Positions 60,454 to 64,000 of a stretch of DNA of 64,000 bases are shown piece after piece. Origin of the DNA: Alphaproteobacteria bacterium (GTDB taxonomy: Bacteria; Pseudomonadota; Alphaproteobacteria; SMXQ01). Location: assembly GCA_030831315.1 (NCBI GenBank), contig JAURLI010000060.1, forward strand, positions 1 to 64,000, read 5' to 3'. Under the pieces are notes generated by a model. That model was not told where the DNA came from. It was given only the letters and a program-made list of their open reading frames with translations, and did no database searches. A program made the translations under genes and the position numbers. How positions within the stretch are numbered: position 1 is the stretch's first letter; the number at the start of each line of letters is the position of its first letter.

Positions 60454-61125
60454 ATGGGACAAATGGTTAAGCTGAAATCCAACGACGGCTTCGAGTTCGG
60501 CGCCTACCGGGCCGATCCCGCGGGCAAGCCCAAGGGCGGCGTCGTGATCATTCAGGAGATCTTCGGCGTCAACAAGCACATCAAGGAAGTCTGCGACGGC
60601 TACGCGAAGGACGGCTACATCGCCATCGCTCCGGCGCTGTTCGACCGCGTCGAGCGCGACCTTGAACTGGGCTACAGCCCCGAAGACCAGGAAAAGGGCA
60701 AGACCACCCGCGCCAAGCTGAACTGGGAAAACAGCCTTGCCGATTCGCAGGCTGCCGCCCAGTCCATCCGCGATGCCGCCGGTAAGGTCGCCATCATCGG
60801 CTACTGCTTCGGCGGCTCGGTCGCCTGGCTCGGCGCGACGCGCTGCAATTACGATGCCTCCGTCTCCTACTACGGCGGCAACGCGGCCGACTTCGCCAAC
60901 GAAAAGCCGAAGTGCCCGATCATTTGCCACATCGGCACCGAGGACAAAGGCATCGGCCCCGACAAGGTGGAGAAGATCAAGCAGGGCCAGCCGCAGGTTC
61001 CCGTCTACCTTTACGAAGGTGCCGGCCACGGCTTCAACTGCGACCACCGCGGTTCCTACAACGAAGCGGCCGCCAAGACGGCGCGCTCGCGCACGCTCGA
61101 CTTCCTCAAGCAGCACATCGGCTGA
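60454..61125 (+). CDS. Dienelactone hydrolase family protein
   Basis: The 223-residue alpha/beta hydrolase has the catalytic Cys in AIIGYCFGGSVAWLGAT near residue 119, Asp in HIGTEDKGIG and His in YLYEGAGHGFNCDHRGSYNE. This Cys-Asp-His triad is the dienelactone hydrolase type that opens lactones in chlorocatechol degradation, but many members act elsewhere. AGGGAG lies before the ATG. It stands alone after ychF with its own terminator. The true substrate is unknown. Confidence 0.9.
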   Translation: MGQMVKLKSNDGFEFGAYRADPAGKPKGGVVIIQEIFGVNKHIKEVCDGYAKDGYIAIAPALFDRVERDLELGYSPEDQEKGKTTRAKLNWENSLADSQAAAQSIRDAAGKVAIIGYCFGGSVAWLGATRCNYDASVSYYGGNAADFANEKPKCPIICHIGTEDKGIGPDKVEKIKQGQPQVPVYLYEGAGHGFNCDHRGSYNEAAAKTARSRTLDFLKQHIG

Positions 61126-61146
61126 GGCCGTCGCGTTCACGCATCG

Positions 61147-61174
61147 GGGCCGGCGGGAAACCGCCGGCCCTTTT
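61147..61174 (+). terminator. Intrinsic terminator after the dienelactone hydrolase gene
   Basis: GGGCCGGCGG-GAAA-CCGCCGGCCC, a perfect 10-bp stem with a GAAA loop, is followed by TTTTGCTTTT and lies 21 bases past the stop. Confidence 0.88.
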
Positions 61175-61179
61175 GCTTT

Positions 61180-62055
61180 TCAGGACTTGAGAACGCGCCC
61201 GGCGATGACGTCGAGGGTCTTCAGAACTTCCGGGTCGCGGGCCTCGGGCGCGGTGATCAGCGCATGTTCGAGCGCCGCGTGGCAGCCTTCGGGGCACGAC
61301 CGGATGCCGGGGCTGATCGCGGGCGCAACACGTGCGACCAGTGCCCGCGCCTTGTCGGCATTGGCGAACAGCACGGACAGAATGGCATCGACCGTGACGC
61401 TGTCGTGATCGGGATGCCAGCAGTCGTAATCGGTGACCATGGCAACGCTTGCGTAGCAGAGCTCGGCCTCGCGGGCGAGCTTGGCTTCGGGCATGTTGGT
61501 CATGCCGATGACATCCGCACCCCAGGAGCGATAAAGACGCGATTCGGCCAGCGATGAAAACTGCGGTCCTTCCATCGCAATGTAGGTGCCGCCGCGGGCG
61601 ACGGGAATGCCTTCGGCCATCGCCGCCGCTTCCAGCGCATTGCCGAGACGCGCGCAGACCGGGTGCGCCATCGAGACATGGGCCACCATGCCCTTGCCGA
61701 AAAACGATTTCTCGCGCGCAAAAGTGCGGTCGATGAACTGGTCCACCAGCACGAAGGTGCCGGGTGTCAGGTCCTCCCTGAGCGAGCCGACAGCGCTGAC
61801 GGAAATGATTTCGCTGCACCCCGCCCGCTTGAGCGCATCAATGTTGGCGCGGAAGTTGATGTCCGACGGCGGGATGCGGTGGCCGCGGCCGTGGCGCGGG
61901 CAAAAGACGACGCTGCGCCCCGCCAGCTCGCCGAACAGGAACTCGTCGGAGGTTTCGCCGAAGGGGCTTTCCACCCGCTGCCAGCGCGTCTCGGTCAGCC
62001 CCGCGATGTCGTAAAGGCCGGAGCCGCCAATCACGCCAAGCGCACGTTCCGCCAT
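61180..62055 (-). CDS. mtnP: S-methyl-5'-thioadenosine phosphorylase
   Basis: The 291-residue protein from the ATG at 62055 (MAERALGVIGGSGLYDIAGL) splits methylthioadenosine into adenine and methylthioribose 1-phosphate in methionine salvage and polyamine metabolism. It shows PRHGRGHRIPPSDINFRANI, SVSAVGSLREDLTPG, YIAMEGPQFSSLAESRLYRS with the purine-site residues, GMTNMPEAKLAREAELCYAS and VTDYDCWHPDHDSVT. GMTNMPEA with its Asn-Met-Pro fits MTA phosphorylase rather than guanosine phosphorylase. It converges on the dienelactone hydrolase gene. Confidence 0.93.
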   Translation of the reverse strand: MAERALGVIGGSGLYDIAGLTETRWQRVESPFGETSDEFLFGELAGRSVVFCPRHGRGHRIPPSDINFRANIDALKRAGCSEIISVSAVGSLREDLTPGTFVLVDQFIDRTFAREKSFFGKGMVAHVSMAHPVCARLGNALEAAAMAEGIPVARGGTYIAMEGPQFSSLAESRLYRSWGADVIGMTNMPEAKLAREAELCYASVAMVTDYDCWHPDHDSVTVDAILSVLFANADKARALVARVAPAISPGIRSCPEGCHAALEHALITAPEARDPEVLKTLDVIAGRVLKS

Positions 62056-62100
62056 GTCCCGTCCCCGCCGTTTCAAGATGAACGGCCCGAACTATAAAAG

Positions 62101-62129
62101 AAAAAGGCCGGGACTGGCCCGGCCTTTTT
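62101..62129 (-). terminator. Intrinsic terminator of the pet operon
   Basis: AAAAAGGCCGGG-ACTGG-CCCGGCCTTTTT forms a 7-bp GC core extended by A-T pairs, 20 bases past the petC stop on the minus strand. It is symmetrical and could work both ways. Confidence 0.85.
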
Positions 62130-62148
62130 CGGATCCTTGCGGTCCGGA

Positions 62149-62904
62149 TCAGTGGATCTGGGACCAGATCTTGCGCTTGGCGGCATAGAGCACGCCGGTC
62201 ATCACCAGCAGGAACAGGATGACCTTGAAGCCGAGCTTCTTGCGCTCTTCCATCTCGGGCTCTGCCGCCCAGGTCAGGAAGGTGGTCACGTCCTTGGCCA
62301 TCTGCGGCACGGTCGCCTTGGTGCCGTCGGCAAAAGTGATCGCGCCTTCGGCGAGCGGCGCGCCCATGGCGATCTGCTGGCCGCCGAAAGCGCTGTTGTA
62401 GTTCATGCCGTCGAGAACAGTCACCCCCGCTGGCGCAGCCTTATAGCCCGTCAGCAAGGCGTAAACGTAATCCGGCCCGTGGGCACGCGCCTTAGTGATC
62501 ACGCTGAGGTCAACCGGCATCGCGCCGTTGTTGGCCGCGCGCGCCGCCTGGCTGTTGGCAAAAGGCGACTTGAAGCGGTCATAGGGACGGCCCGGACGCA
62601 TGAACATCTCGCCGTTGTCGTTGGGACCGTCCTGAACCTCGACCGAGGCGGCAAGCGCCTTGATCTCGGCCTCGTTGTATCCGAGGGCTTCGAGGTTGCG
62701 GTAGTAGACCTGGTACAGGCTGTGGCAGGCGGAACAGACTTCCTTGTAAATCTGGAAGCCACGCTGCAAGGCGTTGCGGTCGTACGTGCCGAAGGGGCCC
62801 GAGAACGACCAGTCCTGCTTGGCCGGCTTCGGCGCGTCGGCGGCGGAAGCCGCCACCACCGGCAGGGCCAGCAAGGCAAGGGCGAAAGCAACGGATTTCA
62901 TCAT
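62149..62904 (-). CDS. petC: Cytochrome c1 of the bc1 complex
   Basis: The 251-residue protein from the ATG at 62904 (MMKSVAFALALLALPVVAAS) has a cleavable signal peptide. This start has AGGA 8 bases upstream; the ATG at 62910 is too close to it. Heme c attaches at CSACH near residue 58, the sixth-ligand Met is in GGQQIAMGAPLAEG, and one C-terminal anchor helix (KVILFLLVMTGVLYAAKRKI) holds it in the membrane. It passes electrons from the Rieske protein to soluble cytochrome c. It follows petB by 23 bases. Confidence 0.95.
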   Translation of the reverse strand: MMKSVAFALALLALPVVAASAADAPKPAKQDWSFSGPFGTYDRNALQRGFQIYKEVCSACHSLYQVYYRNLEALGYNEAEIKALAASVEVQDGPNDNGEMFMRPGRPYDRFKSPFANSQAARAANNGAMPVDLSVITKARAHGPDYVYALLTGYKAAPAGVTVLDGMNYNSAFGGQQIAMGAPLAEGAITFADGTKATVPQMAKDVTTFLTWAAEPEMEERKKLGFKVILFLLVMTGVLYAAKRKIWSQIH

Positions 62905-62927
62905 GGTCATGGTCCTGTCCCCCGCCC

Positions 62928-64000
62928 TCACGATTTGAGTACCGGCTGCGAGATGCTTTCCGGCAACGGCTTCGTCTTTTCATAGCGGCCGAGCAGCGGC
63001 ATCAGTATCAGCAGGTGGAAGAAATAATACGCCGTGGCGAGCTGGCCGATGAGCAGCGCAGCCCCTTCCGGCTTCTGGGCGCCCGCCCAGCCGAGCACGA
63101 TGCAGTCGGCGAGGAAAATCCAGAACACCTGCTTGTAGATCGGGCGGAAACGGGCCGAACGAACCTTGGAGGAATCGAGCCACGGCAGCGCGAACAGGAC
63201 AAAAATCGCGCCGAACATGAGCAGCACGCCGCCCAGTTTGTCGGGAACCGCGCGAAGGATCGCGTAGAATGGCAACAGATACCATTCGGGCACGATGGAA
63301 GCCGGGGTCACCAGCGGTTCGGCCGGAATGTAGTTGTCCGGATGACCCAGGAAATTGGGCGCGTAAAACACGAAGGCCATGAAGACGATAAGGAACACGC
63401 CAAGGCCGAACATGTCCTTGATCGTGTAGTAGGGATGGAACGGGATGGTGTCCTTGTCGCTCTTCGGGTCGATGCCGAGCGGATTGTTCGACTTCGCGGT
63501 GTGCAGCGCGACGAGATGCAGAACCACCACGCCGACGATGACGAAGGGCAGCAGGTAATGCAGCGAGAAGAAACGCTGCAGCGTCGGGTTATCGACGGCG
63601 AAACCGCCCCACAGCCAGGTCACGATGGGCTCGCCCACCCCGGGGATGGCCGAAAACAGGTTGGTGATGACCGTCGCGCCCCAGAAGCTCATCTGGCCCC
63701 AAGGAAGCACGTAGCCCATGAACGCGGTCGCCATCATCAGGAGAAGGATGACGAGGCCGAGCCACCACAGCAGCTCGCGCGGCGGCTTGTAGGACCCGTA
63801 GTAGAGGCCGCGGAAAATGTGGATATAGACCACGAGGAAGAACATGGACGCGCCGTTCGCATGAACGTAGCGGATCAGCCAGCCGTAATTGACGTCACGC
63901 ATGATGCGTTCGACCGAATTGAAGGCGTGATCGACGTGGGGGGTGTAGTTCATCGCCAGGAAGATGCCCGTGGCGATCATGATCACCAGGACGATGCCGG
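62928..64000 (-). CDS. petB: Cytochrome b of the bc1 complex, partial at the window edge
   Basis: The frame stays open to the right edge, so the N-terminus lies outside; the track start is an internal Met. About 357 residues are present. Two His pairs, each 14 residues apart ([17 protein letters not shown] and [17 protein letters not shown]), bind the low- and high-potential hemes on helices B and D. The quinol-site motif [15 protein letters not shown] is present, along with [20 protein letters not shown]. It is the membrane core of quinol:cytochrome c oxidoreductase. petA (Rieske) is expected just outside. Confidence 0.95.
   Translation of the reverse strand, partial: GIVLVIMIATGIFLAMNYTPHVDHAFNSVERIMRDVNYGWLIRYVHANGASMFFLVVYIHIFRGLYYGSYKPPRELLWWLGLVILLLMMATAFMGYVLPWGQMSFWGATVITNLFSAIPGVGEPIVTWLWGGFAVDNPTLQRFFSLHYLLPFVIVGVVVLHLVALHTAKSNNPLGIDPKSDKDTIPFHPYYTIKDMFGLGVFLIVFMAFVFYAPNFLGHPDNYIPAEPLVTPASIVPEWYLLPFYAILRAVPDKLGGVLLMFGAIFVLFALPWLDSSKVRSARFRPIYKQVFWIFLADCIVLGWAGAQKPEGAALLIGQLATAYYFFHLLILMPLLGRYEKTKPLPESISQPVLKS

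Overview
The window is GC-rich chromosomal DNA whose gene content and order point to an alphaproteobacterium, most likely of the Rhodospirillales type. The supports are a yqeY-dnaG-rpoD cluster divergent from carA-carB-greA, an lgt-midA-pgeF run, a uvrC-pgsA-moaD-moaE run, petB-petC (cytochrome bc1), a MarR/OmpR pair like petP/petR of Rhodobacter, and a tRNA-Ile(CAU) gene. This placement is inference from synteny and protein style, not from a database search. No insertion sequence, prophage, CRISPR array or clear island boundary was seen.

Layout. 0-6.5 kb is catabolic: a partial VOC protein, a LigB-type extradiol dioxygenase, a Rieske oxygenase with a 4,5-dihydroxyphthalate-decarboxylase-like protein, a class V aminotransferase started by TTG, and an MFS carrier. 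6.7-10.4 kb holds a three-subunit molybdenum hydroxylase in the order FAD / 2Fe-2S / Mo, then tRNA-Ile(CAU) and another MFS carrier. 11.9-23.3 kb is core information processing and pyrimidine/arginine supply: rpoD, dnaG, yqeY (minus strand), then carA, carB, greA and a chromate-transporter family gene (plus strand). 23.3-26 kb has an Lrp/AsnC regulator divergent from trxB, followed by a LysR regulator. 25.9-29.4 kb is the least familiar part: a structured non-coding stretch ending in a strong intrinsic terminator, a small cytochrome c, a REC-(PAS-like)-LuxR regulator converging on a degenerate histidine-kinase-ATPase-like protein, and a DUF3750 lipoprotein. 29.4-36.5 kb has msrP, a cupin-rubredoxin fusion, a divergent EF-G-like GTPase, an aspartate/aromatic aminotransferase, msrQ and a pirin. 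36.6-48.3 kb: uvrB, a Bcr/CflA-type MFS pump, a cold-shock protein, a KefB/C-type antiporter with a coupled small protein, a FolM-like reductase with folB, then uvrC, pgsA, moaD, moaE and ilvE. 48.4-51 kb: MarR regulator, OmpR-family response regulator and EnvZ-like kinase. 51-64 kb: proC, a YbjN protein, a BMFP/UbiK protein, lgt, a MidA-like methyltransferase, pgeF, a lipoprotein, prs, rplY, pth, ychF, a dienelactone hydrolase, mtnP, and petC and petB at the window edge.

How genes fit together. The Rieske oxygenase, decarboxylase-like protein and LigB dioxygenase match in kind the steps phthalate -> 4,5-dihydroxyphthalate -> protocatechuate -> ring cleavage, though substrates cannot be read from sequence. 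MsrP (Tat-exported Mo enzyme) and MsrQ (membrane heme partner) form one periplasmic methionine-sulfoxide repair system but are separated here by three genes. MoaD/MoaE make molybdopterin, which MsrP and the Mo hydroxylase need. UvrB and UvrC belong to the same excision pathway; the FolM-like reductase and FolB both act in pterin/folate metabolism.

The most unusual items are the structured RNA candidate at about 25.97-26.23 kb, the degenerate ATPase paired with a REC-LuxR regulator, the cupin-rubredoxin fusion, a chromate transporter without a canonical start codon for its conserved N-terminus, a DnaA-box-like cluster around an AT-rich patch before uvrC, and a consensus DnaA box ahead of dnaG. 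I saw nothing that clearly amounts to a new multi-gene defence or mobile system.
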